The translations under genes and the position numbers were made by a program. A DNA stretch of 64,000 nt from Sphagnum compactum (Eukaryota; Bryophyta; Sphagnopsida; Sphagnales), in contig OZ234500.1 of the NCBI GenBank assembly GCA_965153455.1, positions 10,292,001 through 10,356,000 of the forward strand, read 5' to 3'. The notes beneath the pieces were generated by a model. The model ran no database searches and was not told the DNA's origin. It worked only from the letters and a program-made list of their open reading frames with translations. Position 1 is the first letter of the stretch; each line of letters starts with the position of its first letter. Positions 11,663-25,300 of this stretch are shown here, piece after piece.

Positions 11663-14600
11663 ATCTTGGTGGGTTTTGTATACAAAGAGTTTTCACCATG
11701 TTGTGTCCACAGATGAAATGTGGACCATTGCAGAGCAATGACGCTTTATGCATGCACAGAGTTGCAGGGGATTAGGGAACTCATATACTGAACTTGCTTT
11801 GTGTCTTAACCTCTCTGTAAACTACAATGCAGGCTTATGCAGTGTTAATTTCTCAACTCTCGTTATATCAAGCATTGTCTATATAGCTACTACCTTTTGT
11901 GTTGTTCCACATCTGAGTGAGGGTTATCAGTTCAATGTCTCATGGCCCATGTATTGGGGCCTTTTCAGACCACCAATGTGTAAGAGTATTCTCTGTATGT
12001 GTTGGGCTTTCTGTGTCTGTGATGTGCCATTTTGTCATGTCACACTTTTTCTAGAACTAACCTGATGATTGTAGTATCCAAGTATATCTTACCTCTATCC
12101 TGCCAGAATCTTTCTCTTAAGATTGCCATTTGTCTCAAATTAGATGGATCAATTTCTAGGAATTGTATGTTTTGTGTCTTATGTTTGTAAATAGACAATA
12201 ACAACAGCACCTTTGGTGGAACAAGAATGGGCAAAACAAAAACAGAAAATAAAAAGAAAAACTTTTCAATTCTGTAACGGACAGCACTAGTCTTTAGTAG
12301 AGACATTAAGGAGTGTGGTTCAGGGCAGCATATGTTCTGATGTGTAGATTGCAACCCAAGATAGGACCTTAACTTCAGGGTTATTAATATGGAAGTGTGC
12401 AAATAGGATTCGTGTACTCAAGTGGAAAACCATTTGCATGCTTACTGGATGTATTTCAGACATTAGCAAATCTATGTATTTATTTTAAGTGATGGTGTTA
12501 AGAAATGGAGAGCCCATGGGGATGCCTTTTAAAGTATGGTTCAAACTTCAAACAACAAAACGGAGTTGCAAGGTGAGAGCTTGGTGTGACCTTTCATGTG
12601 GTTCACTTCTGTAAATATTTCTTGCATGCTATTGCTTTCTAGACTTGATAATGCTTTACCAATGTACTTCGGCCAACTTTTTGCAAAAATTTGTGGACTA
12701 TTTATATCCTACTTCATAATTGGGTGAGTGAATACATTTTCAGTCTTGCCTCATGTCAATATAGTCACATCATTGCAGAGGTCTGTTATCGCTTCAGGAA
12801 TCGGTCATAAGTGTTTGGAATCAATTAGAAACATGACTAGAGGTCATCTTGGTAAACATGAGCACATGGGCATGGACATACTCAGAAAGGGGCAAGCAGT
12901 AGTGTTGCATAAGTACTATTTTTTCCCTTTGGTTGCAATCCAAATGGGTCTGTGTCCTATCATGGGTGCATGTCTTAGATCGTCAACAATGCCAGTGAGA
13001 ACTGGGAAACCATCCCAATGTAGTTGTACAATAAATTAGCAACAAAATGCCTGAGCTTCATGCTGTACTCACAACGCCACATCTTCAAAATTAGGAAAAC
13101 TTGGCATCTATTGGGGGTTTTCCTTAAAGTTGTCCTGTCTTCACCCTGCCTTTGGGCCTCTTTTCACCCCCTATCCCCTCTTTCAGTGAGGTCTGCAAAG
13201 TAAGGAAGGTTTATTAAATCTTGGCATGAAATGCAGAAACTCAGCATTTAATGCACAAGATTGGAGGTAATTTTAGTAGTTGTACATGTAGGAGCAATGA
13301 AAATATACTTACCAGCAGTGGAGGTGCTCAGGAAAAAGGAAAGAGGGGATCAAAACTGGATGAAACTCAGTTTTGCATTTCTGAGTTTCACCCCCCTGTT
13401 GAAGGCTAATATATTTTTTCGCAGGTTTTTTTTTTTAATCTCACCCGGTTTTGGACCAAACTCAGGGTTCTGGTGCTGTGTTTTCCTGACTTTATGAAAA
13501 ACTCTATTTTTCAATTGGAGGTGTGCAATATTTTTCTAACCAAAAAACCAGCAGTGATGGGTCATGATCAGGCTTGGAATTTCAGTCCTCCCCCTTTGTG
13601 TGTATTTTTCGTTTGCACTTTGGAAAAACGTGAGTGTCAGTGTGGGCCCTTCTAACAAGTACAAGGCATATTTCAAGACCAAGGAATTTTCATACACTAC
13701 TTGGAGCATAACAAGTTGGGTGTGGTCAGTGTGATGGAAAATAACTACGATTTCAGAACAATTCCCAAAACAACACAATGAGCATAGATACAATAAGTGT
13801 GTATTGAAAACCAAAGTTGCTGTTTTGAAATTAGTCATTGTAACTTTCAATCCTGCTGAAGAACTTAATTTAATTATTCATTTTAAATGCAAGAACTCTT
13901 TCAGAAGCTGACATTTGCAAAACACTTACAAAAGTTACAAGAGTTCTGGGCTGTCATAGGGGAAAAGCATCTCACATTCAGGTAGCTGGAGAGAGCTTCT
14001 TCAATATATGCTTCCATTTGTCATTGGACTGCACACCCAACTTGACCTGAAAAGCAAATTCTTCCTCCTCATGTATTAAACTTGTCTTTTTCATCATAAT
14101 ACCATGTGAACCATTTGGTGGACCCAAAAGTGACCAAAATGGCAATAGGATTTGATCCAACAACCTTAAGGATGAGAAGCTTAAAACACTTTAGAAACAA
14201 CTATGGTATCCATTTCATGCAGGGGAGAGATTTATGCCTTGTCAGCTCCTATTTATGGATACATTAGGTGGCCATTTTATCATTAAAAATTACAACATGA
14301 TGGTAAGTAGTCCCCATTTCTCCCAATGAAAAACATACCTGAAGAAACAGTCACAGAAAAGGCAAATTTATCAAGCACACCACTTCAGGAGTAAGTAGAT
14401 TGTGAGCATTAAGAATGCAGACTCGATATGGGTCTGGAGTTAGATTACATTGCCATTATTTATGTCCGCAAAGAGTTGCTCATAGAAAAGCAAAGGAAAC
14501 AAGAGGGTGTGTTGCACAGCAATAAATGCAAAATTTACCAGTAATCCCATCATGCATCACACGGCAGTATTAGCAGAAAAAGAAAATCAAAAGAAGACAA

Positions 14601-15130
14601 GTAGGTATTGTTGATAGCACCCATATACCATTATATTATCAGATAGTTTAATCATGCAGCAGAACTTGCATGAAGGAGAATTTTTGTCTCTGAAAACACA
14701 GCGTTTTCTACACAGATGTGCCAAAAGTCTTTGCAGGCAAGAGAAGATTGCTAACTCATCTGTGGACATTTTGACAATGTGTGTGTGGGTATCATCATGA
14801 ATTCCAATTCTAGTTACAATTTGCACAGCAAGCAGGTCATGGCTTCAAAAGATGTTGGTTTGTGGAAACTACAGAGGATCTGATTGTGGGTTACACAGAT
14901 CCTGGCTTTATCTGAAAATTTATCATCACCATTCAAGTGATTGCAGGACATATATATATAGAGAGAGATTGGCAATTTGCAGAGTGAATGAAGGTTTCTG
15001 ACTACATAGTCCAGTGTTGGTAATTGCAGACTGACCTAGGATCATGATTAACTAACTAGTTGAGGAGATGAGTGAAAGCTATGGTAAGCCTTTTGAGCCA
15101 GAGCCATGACTCACTCAATGGATGAGTACA
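11663..15130. other. Intergenic, nothing recognised
   Basis: Mixed-composition DNA with short frames that lack family signatures. A (TA)/(GA) microsatellite lies near 14950-14970. Confidence 0.45.
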
Positions 15131-15453
15131 TGGCATTCATTTATGATGGTTGATTGTCAGATTATCATTCTAGGATGGTGCCTGATTGATAAGAGGATCA
15201 TGAAAGTCTCTTCCTTTTGGCCAGAGTGAACCAACAGCCACCATCAAACCATGCTCAGGATGAATGGTGGGTGGATTAGAAACACATTTCTGTTGGGTTT
15301 TTTTTTAGTTCCGTTCAGATAACCACCATCATGGTTAGCTCAGTTTCCGTTTTCATGGACAACATACTAACCATTTACAGGCCACAGTGAACCAGCACCC
15401 ACCAGTACACCATCAAGTATGGATGATATGTGATCAGGAAACAGTTCCAGTTC

Positions 15454-15480
15454 CTAAGCTAACCATGGTGGTTAGCTTAG
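15454..15480. repeat. Perfect 12-bp-arm hairpin
   Basis: CTAAGCTAACCA and TGGTTAGCTTAG are exact reverse complements separated by TGG. Two more small palindromes follow at about 15491-15512 (CTACCTA/TAGGTAG) and 15533-15565 (CTACTATGTA/TACATAGTAG). Confidence 0.8.
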
Positions 15481-15596
15481 TTGCTTCACTTACTACCTAC
15501 CAACTAGGTAGTTAGTAAAAACAGCCCCTACCTACTATGTATAAACTATCTACTTACATAGTAGTCCCCTATTTCTTAAACTACCAGTTTATAGCT

Positions 15597-15617
15597 TTAG
15601 GGTTTAGGGTTTACGTA
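15597..15617 (+). repeat. Short interstitial telomere-type repeat
   Basis: TTTAGGGTTTAGGGTTTA is two and a half units of the plant telomere repeat TTTAGGG. At this length it may be chance, a telo-box, or a repair relic. Confidence 0.5.
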
Positions 15618-15930
15618 CTTCTTATTGAATGGGTTACCAAGATGAGACCAGGTAGTAACTCAGTTGAGGCTCATCCACAACTGAGTCATAACGGGCATCC
15701 AGTGGATGGTGCACTGGTGCGTGCTGGTTCACTGTGGCCCCATTTACATTCATCTGCTTATCGAGTAGTCACCTATTGTCTTACCGTCGTACATTCAGGA
15801 CCCATTTTTTTACAGGATATGTCACCAAGGTGAAATCCGAACTAAACTACAGTTCATCCACAACTGAGTCGTAATGGCTTCCTAAGGATGGTGCGCTGGT
15901 GGTTGTTGGTTCTCTCCGACTCCTCCTCCT

Positions 15931-17740
15931 TTTATGCTAGACACATCACTGACTGGTTAAACCTGGCTAGCTAGATAATCTGACAAGCTATCATCATACT
16001 TTAGAAAGACAACATGGTAACAATAATCTAGTTCCAAATTTTGCCAGCTCCCATCCATGGATCATGGCAGAACCCTCTCATTTACTCAATATATGTAAAA
16101 GGTCTATTTTACCAGCCCCAATAGCTAAGGTTAAAAGGGAGGTGTTCAAGTACCATGTACAAGGACAAAAGGGTAAAACTTCCTGTTCCATACCAGCATT
16201 ACATTACGGTGACTATATTGTAGATCAATTGAGATCCATCTACACCTTGTAAGCACAATTGCATAAAAGGTCATAGTGTGTGCACTTTAATGTTTTGGAT
16301 GGTACATTAGTGAATTCTTGCATCTTGGTAGAAATTTAGACGAAGTGGCAACTTTAAAACATGTCAATTTGGCAATGTAGGCATTGGTGAAAGCACTTGT
16401 TGACAGCAGGCATTGGCACATGGGATTCGTAAAGAATACACGTGACATGCACACTTCACACCATACAGTCTAGTGAACAATGTAACATTATATTTGTTGA
16501 TCATTTGGGAGAAGACAACATTATGTGTGCCTTGTTTTTTGTGAAACCTAGGCATTTTTGGCCAAGCGTTTTGTGAATGTTCAAAATAGGGCTTCTCTCT
16601 ACAATGAACAAGATATATATTGTGGAGCAACTTTTGTGCCACTAATTTAGTGATAATGCAATTGTGGGGCCTAATCAAACAAATTTGGAATTTTGTGTTT
16701 AGGAGGGTTGGTGTGCAGATGGGGTCAAAGTGGGATTTCCAATGTCCAAGCCTTGCACCATCAGGTTTCCAATTTTGTACATCACTCGGTCCTACATGCT
16801 AGGTTAGAATTACATACAAGTTGGAGCTTGATTGAACATCTATCTCTTTCTTGCTGACTACATTCCAATAGACTTTGAAACCTGTTGATTTAGGTACCAA
16901 TATAGTCAGCCATTTCAAACATTTGAACCATAAAATAAAGTATTGGAACACTTTTCACCCTCCCAACATTACTACAAATCCAATACCAATTAATGTAGTG
17001 GAAGTCCTAATTGATAACTCACATACAAATAACAAGTCTTAATCAAATGATCCATGCTACAGATTACATATTTACAAGGAATAAAAGGCAAAAGTGAAAA
17101 GTCAACAGTCTAAAGGGCTCAAGAACTAGAACATGGACTTTGTTATCTCTGCAAATATAGGCAAGAGTTATATATGTAGATGAGGTAAATTTTTCCTGAC
17201 CCAATGAACTCAAGGGTGATCTCAGGGTCATCCCAATAATCTAAGCTGCATACGGTCTCTTGTTGCTATGACCCCTCTTTAAGCTCCTTACGGTTGCTCC
17301 AACCATAGCAATTAATAGATTTTTTATTTTTATTTTGCTATCTACCATGGCTATGCTTTTCATATGTAATGAATTTTAGAAACAAAACCAAGGATGATGA
17401 GAGGTGTATTGAATTTTAAACCAACCAAAAACAAGAGCTCGTTTTTAAAGAGAGATCATGTCCCAATCAATTAGATGCATTAGGTTCTCAATGTGGCATT
17501 CAAGGGTCACCCTTCAGATCACAGGGTGGCTTAAGGTGTTCTCCATCTACCTAACTCCTGCCCAACATAACCACTCCAATTTGCTGCAAGAAGGGTGCCT
17601 GACTGTCACCTACATAAAGGGGGGCGGGGGGTTGAGCTTAGGTTTAGACATGAGACCCCCCAACAGCAATGAAGAAAATCAAAAGAGAACAAATTCAAAA
17701 GCCTAGTGAGTGTGGAGTTTGGCCACAACCTAGAATTGCT
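15931..17740. other. Intergenic, nothing recognised
   Basis: No coding or RNA gene signature found. The short frames have no family resemblance. Confidence 0.45.
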
Positions 17741-17744
17741 TGCA

Positions 17745-17855
17745 GCTCCACAACAGAGTACATGACCCAACACCCACCAGTGCACCATCCATTGGAAACC
17801 TATAATGAGTTGTCATTCATCGACAACTAGGTCAACCTTGGTAACCTATCCTGGA
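17745..17855 (-). repeat. Fifth copy of the 15.2-15.9 kb repeat
   Basis: The reverse complement aligns with 15630-15745: GGTTACCAAG, then CAATGGATGGTGCACTGGTG, then GTGTTGGGTCA, in the order seen at the first site. It is the only copy outside the cluster and shows the unit is at least about 110 bp. Confidence 0.65.
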
Positions 17856-19070
17856 AATCCCTCCTACTTTCTCCTCCTATGTAAGTGGGTAAGTGTAATA
17901 GCTAAAGTAGGTTCATGGCTACTAGTTGTGTAACAGATAGCTACTGCATCAAGAATCAAGATTGTCACAGCAAATAAAGCTCTGCTTTGCCTCATGAAAT
18001 TGCAGTGAATTAGGGAAGAGCAATACCTGACACAGTTGACAAAATAGAGAATTTTTTTTAGTTTCCAACCCGCACCAGGCAGACTTATTGTTACTTGCTT
18101 GCCTTGAGAAATCAGCTCATGAACAAATGGTGAGGAAATGAAAGAGGGTTTGAACTTTGATGATCTAGAAAGCTGCTGTGGATGAAATCAAAATTATGGA
18201 AACTGAAAAGGTTTCAATGGTTACAGAGAAAGGATATTGGAGGTGGCAGTGGGGTCTGTGGCTTGTTGAAGCTGCAAAGCTGCAGCCCTTTGGAAGATGG
18301 CTCTGATCAATAATAGAAGCTGCTCAAAGTCACCTAGCGTAATACTGGTGGTGACTTTTGAACCGGGAACAGCATTTGCAAACCCATAATTAATTGGGCA
18401 CACTGTCATACATGAAGGCTCAAGCTTTGCATATATAAGTGAATTCTGGCAGCTGTGTCTGTCCTTGCAGAGAGGTCCCCACTCCCAACTTCACTTGATG
18501 TTCTAGAGCACCCTGACAATTATTGTTGGAAATCTCCTTTCTTCCATGGAACAGGATACAAAAAAGAACCCTTCCAGCCACAATGGCCATCCTACAGCCC
18601 CTTATATTATATCCGGGAATGCCCCCACCCAGGGCTTTACCTTACACAAAATGCAGCCTGAGCAAATTTGACGGGTATCTAAATGCTAGTGTACTCCGTG
18701 GCCCCCTGCCAAGACTGATATTTGTCAAACATGTAACTCTCTGAACTAGCATTTCACTTGTATAAACTGGTTGCTAAAAAGTATTCTGTAAACTAACCTA
18801 GTGAATTGATAACCGTCTTATTATTTTGACAATGAAATTGATAACCAACAGTGTCATATGTCATTAAATTTTTTATATTGATAACTGGAGGTTATGAAAA
18901 GCAATAACTGACCAACACGGGTACCCAATATGTTTGAGTTCCACTTGTGGGTCTCATTAGGGCTCCCACATACCAAAGAAATTGATAACATCACATGAAT
19001 ATTCCTGCACTTGGTGTATTCACCTCAAACCTATGTCAACTCAGCTAGAGAGATTGACAACTAACCTATT
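17856..19070. other. Intergenic, nothing recognised
   Basis: No supported gene. A fragment near 18613-18655 resembles the end of the dispersed repeat at 29.4 kb (GGGCTTTACC). Confidence 0.4.
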
Positions 19071-19077
19071 TTGTACT

Positions 19078-19189
19078 ATGGAATGGTGAAGCCCCTGCCC
19101 ATTATGTGGGTAAGGCACCAAGCAAGCCTGTTAGGGCAAGCTTGGCACCAGACCCAACATAATGGGCAAGAAGTGCAAGACCATTCCAT
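19078..19189. mobile_element. 112-bp foldback element
   Basis: The two halves are imperfect reverse complements: outer ATGGAATGGT with ACCATTCCAT, then TGCCCATTATGT with ACATAATGGGCA, then ACCAAGC with GCTTGG near the centre. Such near-complete palindromes are typical of foldback/MITE relics. No clear target-site duplication was found. Confidence 0.65.
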
Positions 19190-20186
19190 GCCGTTAGGGT
19201 GCATGGCAGATTCAACATTTTAGAAAAAAATTCATGTTCAAAAGAGATTTTTGTCACGAGTGTATGATCATCACCCGAAGATATCATATAATGTGGTCAA
19301 GAAAATGACATTATCTGCCAACCCAAATCCTAATGTGTAGGGTCAAGTCTGCCCTCTCGCACTTTACAAAGCATAAAAATTGACAGTTATTTTTCAAAAA
19401 TTCAATTATATCCACCAGGTATCATGGGAGAACAAAATGTAAATGACAAGAGGCATTTCAAAAAATGGAATGCCCATTGCCTATGTGCATTTTTTGTTTT
19501 TCAAAATGCTTCATAAGTTTTCATACTCTATGACTATACCTCCAAATACTCTAGACAATATTTCAAAGGTTTTGATGTTAACAAAAGAAACCCCGCCCCG
19601 TAATTTGACTACTGTACCCTACGGTCGGTTTTGTCATTAAATAGTCCTTAAAATAGTGAAACAAATTTCTGCAAAAATGAAAATGATCAGAAGCTACAAT
19701 CTGAATAAATTTCACTCCTCATATAAAAATATCATACGAAAAGAATAATAATTTCAAATTTTAAAAAACGAATTAATTTTTGGAAAAAAAAAATTATTCC
19801 TCTTGGCAATGTGGAAGCTGACCCTAGGCTACAGTATAGAACAGTGGGGCCTGATCTTCTTGTATGAGGGTTCTTATGGGAATGTCTTTCTTTGCGCCCT
19901 TGGAAAATATGGATTTTGTGTGCTTACTTGAGCTCTTTTGGAAGGAGAGACAAATACACACTACTGGTTTCCAACTATTGAAATTGTGACAGCCAATTAT
20001 TGGTTTTTGCAACTCAGCCTTCAAACCAGCCAATCTGTATTTATAACTGCAATTTGAGTGCAATTTGAGTGATGGGAGACATGCTTGCATGATTTAGTCG
20101 ACCAGTTGTCCCCAGCTGTGGCACTGCTGCAGTGCACAAAGCGATCAAAAGGGTGCAGCTGACCCATTATCCCCTCTACTTTTGCC
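19190..20186. other. Intergenic, nothing recognised
   Basis: No gene signature; short frames only. Confidence 0.4.
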
Positions 20187-20344
20187 GCATTTGAGCTGCC
20201 TGTCACCTTTGATCTTAAACCCGAACGCACTCAGAATTGCACACTTATTCAGATGTTCAGTGGTAGCATTTGAGCTGCCTGTCACCTTTGATCTTAAACC
20301 CGAACGCACTCAGAATTGCACACTTATTCAGATGTTCAGTGGTA
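20187..20344. repeat. Perfect 79-bp tandem duplication
   Basis: Unit 20187-20265 is repeated without any mismatch at 20266-20344 (both begin GCATTTGAGCTGCCTGTCAC and end TTCAGTGGTA). Identity suggests a recent duplication or recent gene conversion. Confidence 0.92.
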
Positions 20345-22339
20345 GCTTAGTCTGCAGTGTGAAGAAGCAGGACAATGCACCAGGCTGTTGTTGCTTGCAG
20401 TGACAATTTGTGTTTGTGTAAGATCAAAACAACAACACTGGGATGACGCCACCGCCCAATATGACACCAGAATCACACAGGCTGGTTCTCCCGGATTCTG
20501 TGGAGTAAAGTCTGCTGGCTCTCAAGGTCCTTAGTGGCAACCAACAATTAGCCACTATCATTTTTGCATTCTATAAGTAACATCTCCTGGCCCTCAAGGT
20601 CCTGGTGGCAAACGAAAATGGGGTGGTTGTCTCTTTGCATGTAGCCACCATTCCTCCTCCTCTTGTCAATCTCTCTCTCTCTCTCTCCATGACATGACAT
20701 AGGATTCTAAATCCCTCAAGTTTCCTCAATAGGAATGGCTTGACATGGAACATAATCACGTGTGATTATGAGCTTGGAGCTTAATATGGGCTTCGCATTA
20801 GTGTTGGCCAATTTTCAGTTTTGGGCTGGTTTGCGCTTTAAACAAATGGTGACTTATAAGTGACCTCCCATTACAACTGGAGATTGGAATGGAACCCATC
20901 AAATATAAACAAGTGTTTGCCAAAAAAAAAATTTAAAGAGAACATTCATCCCTGGTTATGACACTAATTTTTATTTTTTTGGCTAGATTGTCCACATGCT
21001 AGTTTGAGCCCAACTTTTCATATTTTAAAACCGTATGGTTTCAATTTTGGCAAAATTTTAGGGTTACTAATTAATTGTTGCATGTGTGAAGGAGAGTTAG
21101 GTTTTTTTCATCACCATGTAGTTCAATATTGGTTGTGTATGTGAAGAAGTTGTTTTCTACCCTACTCATTTGTGCAAGAGCACATTTTGCCAAAATACAT
21201 TAAAAATATTGCAAAAAACTATCACATGGACCAAAAATAGTGGGGAGGGGTGGCAAAACTAGTATGAAGCATGTTTGGACATTAGTGTACACCCTTGGAA
21301 GTTGAAAATTCCAATGAAAACTCAATTTGTTTCAAGAATCATTATAGTTTAAGCAATTATTGTTTGTTACAAAAGACAACGATCAATGGTTCTTCAAGGT
21401 TGTGTGCTTAGTCTAAAGGTTTGAACAATAGCCCAAGTTGTTTTTACATAGGGCCCTTGATCCAACAATGTGTGTTGAATCAAAGTTGAGGTTACTAAAT
21501 CTCGAAGCCAAAAGACATTCCAACATTTGTCTTGTTTCATGAAATAAACATTTGCATCCATCATCTTCCATGATGGCCAAAAAACAACAACCAAAAGTTG
21601 ATGTGATTTTGTTGCATAAAATAGTGTTCATTCAATATTATTACCAAGTATTTTTCCAAGTCACAGAGGACCCTTGTAGTTTTGTGACAAAGTGTGAAAT
21701 ACCAAATAATGTTTGTATCCTAAACTTTTGCAATATTTATTTCCACTTCCAAAAATTTGTTGGGTTTGAGTGATGTTCGTTGGATGATAAATTTGGTGTT
21801 GAATTCCATGACAGTTATCAACATGTATTGGGACTAGCCCTAATCGAACTAGTTTGAATTTAAGACTAGTTCTAAAACACATTAACAAAAGGGTTCATGA
21901 AAGTAAAAGTTAATAGACATTATAAACTTCATAAAACATTAGGGTAAGCACATTCCTATCACCAAACACCCATTGGTGACCAAACAACCAAAAAATTCAT
22001 TGAGTGGCCAATGAACACATGGCAAAAGACCTACCATTGTTTAGAAATGAGCCTATCATCAAACACCCAATGGTAGTGTAACGAAAAGGATAGGGACCCA
22101 ATTTCCCAACTCTATAAATTAATTAGTGATGAAAAGAGAACATAAAGATCTCATGGCAATGGTCATTTGCAATAAGAAATGTAACACAAATTTTCTATCT
22201 AAAAGTTTTGATAGCTATAGTTTAATTTATGGGTCTTCAAAGATTAAACCACTTTGATTTCATTCTCTCAAGCACAATTGGTTGTCTTATTATGGGAGTC
22301 TTAGTTGTGATTGAACATAAAACCCAATTCCAATGACCT
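20345..22339. other. Intergenic, nothing recognised
   Basis: Contains a (CT)n microsatellite near 20671-20686 and a small hairpin (TCACCAA/TTGGTGA) near 21959-21979. No gene supported. Confidence 0.4.
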
Positions 22340-22391
22340 TAAATAACATTGAATATCCCCTTCCATAAATAACATTGAATATCCCCTTCCA
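22340..22391. repeat. Perfect 26-bp tandem duplication
   Basis: Two identical adjacent units beginning TAAATAACATTGAATATCCC and ending TTCCA. Confidence 0.85.
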
Positions 22392-25300
22392 CCATAACTC
22401 AATTAATCACAATTCATGCAATTTTTGTAATTTCTACATGTAACACAACTACCACCTTTCATAACAGATGACCATGAATCCCCACATATATAGATAGAAA
22501 CAAACACCACACATTTGGTTCAAGGGAAAACAAAGACAAAACAAAGTCCCAGAAATCATTCAACAATTCTTCATCAAAATCAAACTTTCCTAGCACAAAA
22601 TCTCACTTTCAAGCTCCCAATTGTGAAAATACTCTCTTTCTCCCTAGCCACAAAATCAAACAATATTACAATGAACAAAGGAAACCACAACAACACATTG
22701 ACTTGCCATAAAAACCGCTTTTGAAATCCCTTAAGCCTTTCATCGTCTCCTTGAAGTGACCCCTATGAACAAATTTTACTCATGCTTTACTTTTATTAAA
22801 ACACATGCATTATGTGCCTAAAAAAGGAGTTAGGTTTTCACACCAAAACATTGCTTTAAAAATATAAAATCGTTAGCACTATTTAGGCCTTCCATCCTCT
22901 ACCAACATACTATCTTTGAAAATACATAATATGATATTTAACTCCCATTTTTCAAAATTCAACAATTTTTTGTATAAATGCAACCCAGTCATTCCATCAC
23001 TTGTCTTCTAAAACCAACTTTGCAAAACCTTTAGATTCCTTCAACAATAAAAATCAACTAGCCAAAACATCAAATGTCGAGCACTGTTTTAACACAAATC
23101 AAGCCATCACACAATAACCTACAATAAACAAAATACAAAAGCAAAATAAACAATAACCATTTATAACTCCCTCACCCATCACCATCAATTGTCGCATTTT
23201 GTTGTAGTATTAACTTCGGCAGTTGATGGCGTTGTGCCATCACTTTAGGGTTTCATCCTTTTCCAACTTTTCATCATAATATAATATTGTCAAATACCTT
23301 TTTTTTTAACGTGTAAATTTTGCACAACGTTTTTCAATAGTTGGAGGACAAGGTTTTGATAATAAATGTGGTGCACAATTGAATGCCCAGTTATCACCTG
23401 TTATTGGAATAAGAAACGTTATAATTTTCAAAACATTTATTGTCGAAGAAGAAAAAGAAGATTTGACTCAAGCAACATGAATAAGTTTGGATTACATTTA
23501 ATACACAAATCACAAACCATTTTCAAGAGTTGATAGAACCCTACCACATATGAATGCTTCTATTAACTATACATCTAGACTTACCAAACCACATTCCCTA
23601 AATTCAAAGTTGACTTACTTGCCCTTATTTTCCCAAATTTAATGAGGGAGCCTAGATATTCCATTGCAATTAGTTTTTTAAGTCCTTTGAGAGACTAAAT
23701 AGAATCCCACCTTATGTTAAAGGCATTAGAATCCTTTTAACAAATTAAATCCTAGGCAACTGCCAAGTAGAACATGGTATTAACTTTTACAAAAACAATT
23801 CCTTTTACAACACAAACCATTCCTACCAAACAACCTCTAATAGGTGTAATTTTTGTAGTTTAGGAAACAGCTATAAAAATAAAGATAATAGTAGTTGCGA
23901 AAGGAATTCATGAATCCCTACATTAAGGGCAGGTGCAATGTTAAATGGTTCATTTTTGGCAAATAATAAAACCCTAAATATATTTTTTAATTTTTTAATT
24001 TTTAAAAAAACTTAACACAAATGAGGGACTATGAGTTGGTTAATGAAATAATTAAATTCATATGAAAATATATCCATTTAGACATCTTTTTTACATACAT
24101 TTTACAAGGAAAAAAATCATCAATCTAATAAAAAAATGACTAATGTAGAGATTGTTGAAAATAAGGTCCAAATTTTGGTCATTCAAAAGTCCATAACTAT
24201 ATTTTGGTTAGCTTTCGTAATGAAGTTTTCAAATTTACGTTTGTTTTTCTTTCATATATTAAATAATAAGTCCTTATAAGATACATTTTCAAAAAATAAT
24301 ATTGAAAATTTCATGTGTATGGGAAGTGCAAATGGTTGGGATAGTCCATATGCTTTCATTTCAAAAGTCCATAATCACATAATGGGTGCACATTTATTGT
24401 TTCTTATTGAAATTGAAAATTTTACACCAAGTCCCAATTGTGCATATAAATGGTTTTATGGCATGTTAATGGCATGTTAATTCATTACACCTTGCAAAAA
24501 ATTGCAATGGGACACAAAAAGTGAACCACTCAATCTTGCATGCACCCTTAAAATTACTCACTTGATATGAATTGTGAGGACGTAATTCAAATAAGAAGGA
24601 AGATAATGTTATTGGCAAAAAGTTTTTAGAAATTTTTTGGTTGGTAGTAGTAAATTTAGGTCAAGTGTTGACCCCTTTGTAATGTCAATGTAAGTTCAAT
24701 AAAGGGTATTAACTAATTCATTGGTTAGCATTTCTCTTATTTATCTATTTTTAGTAACATTGCAAAATTAAATGACATTAGTTTCTTTATGGGATAAAAT
24801 CTGAAAGTCTTCCATTATTAGAATTATTTTTTAAATAGGTAGTTTTCTCTCTCCAATAGTTTGAGAAGAAGGAAAAATGTTTTCTTGTGCACATGACAAG
24901 TTTTGAACAATACAATGAGGTTCTAACAAACAATTGTTTAACTTTGTTTCTTGAAGGTTTTTGTTGTTTTCATGATTTAATTCGAAATTGTTGTTGTAAT
25001 TTTGAAAGTACAGGAGACATAAAGGTAGAAAAAGATTCAACGGTATTGTTTTTACATTTGTGAATATTTCTCATAAACTACTGAAATAGGTTTGGTAGCA
25101 AGCTAGTTGAGCTTAGGTTACAAAATTTCAATTTGAAATTTTAGAACTCCAAGGACTTCACTTGAATCTTTTAACTTCGCAATATTTACTTTCACTTTTT
25201 AGGTAGAAATTTTTTAAAAAAAAATTTGTTATTTATTTAGATTCCATTCAACCATTTTTGGCTGGTCTTACAATCTTTTGTTGCTAATTTCAAAAAAATT

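Larger units (their letters stand above)
15215..15930. repeat. Cluster of four direct and inverted copies of a short repeat
   Basis: A motif resembling GTGAACCAGCACCCACCAGT followed by GCACCATC occurs near 15227 and 15385 in one orientation and near 15696-15741 and 15884-15925 in the other. The copies at 15651 and 15825 share a longer unit that includes CATCCACAACTGAGTC. A fifth copy lies at 17745-17855. The arms at 15376-15410 and 15700-15741 can pair as a long imperfect inverted repeat. Confidence 0.7.
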
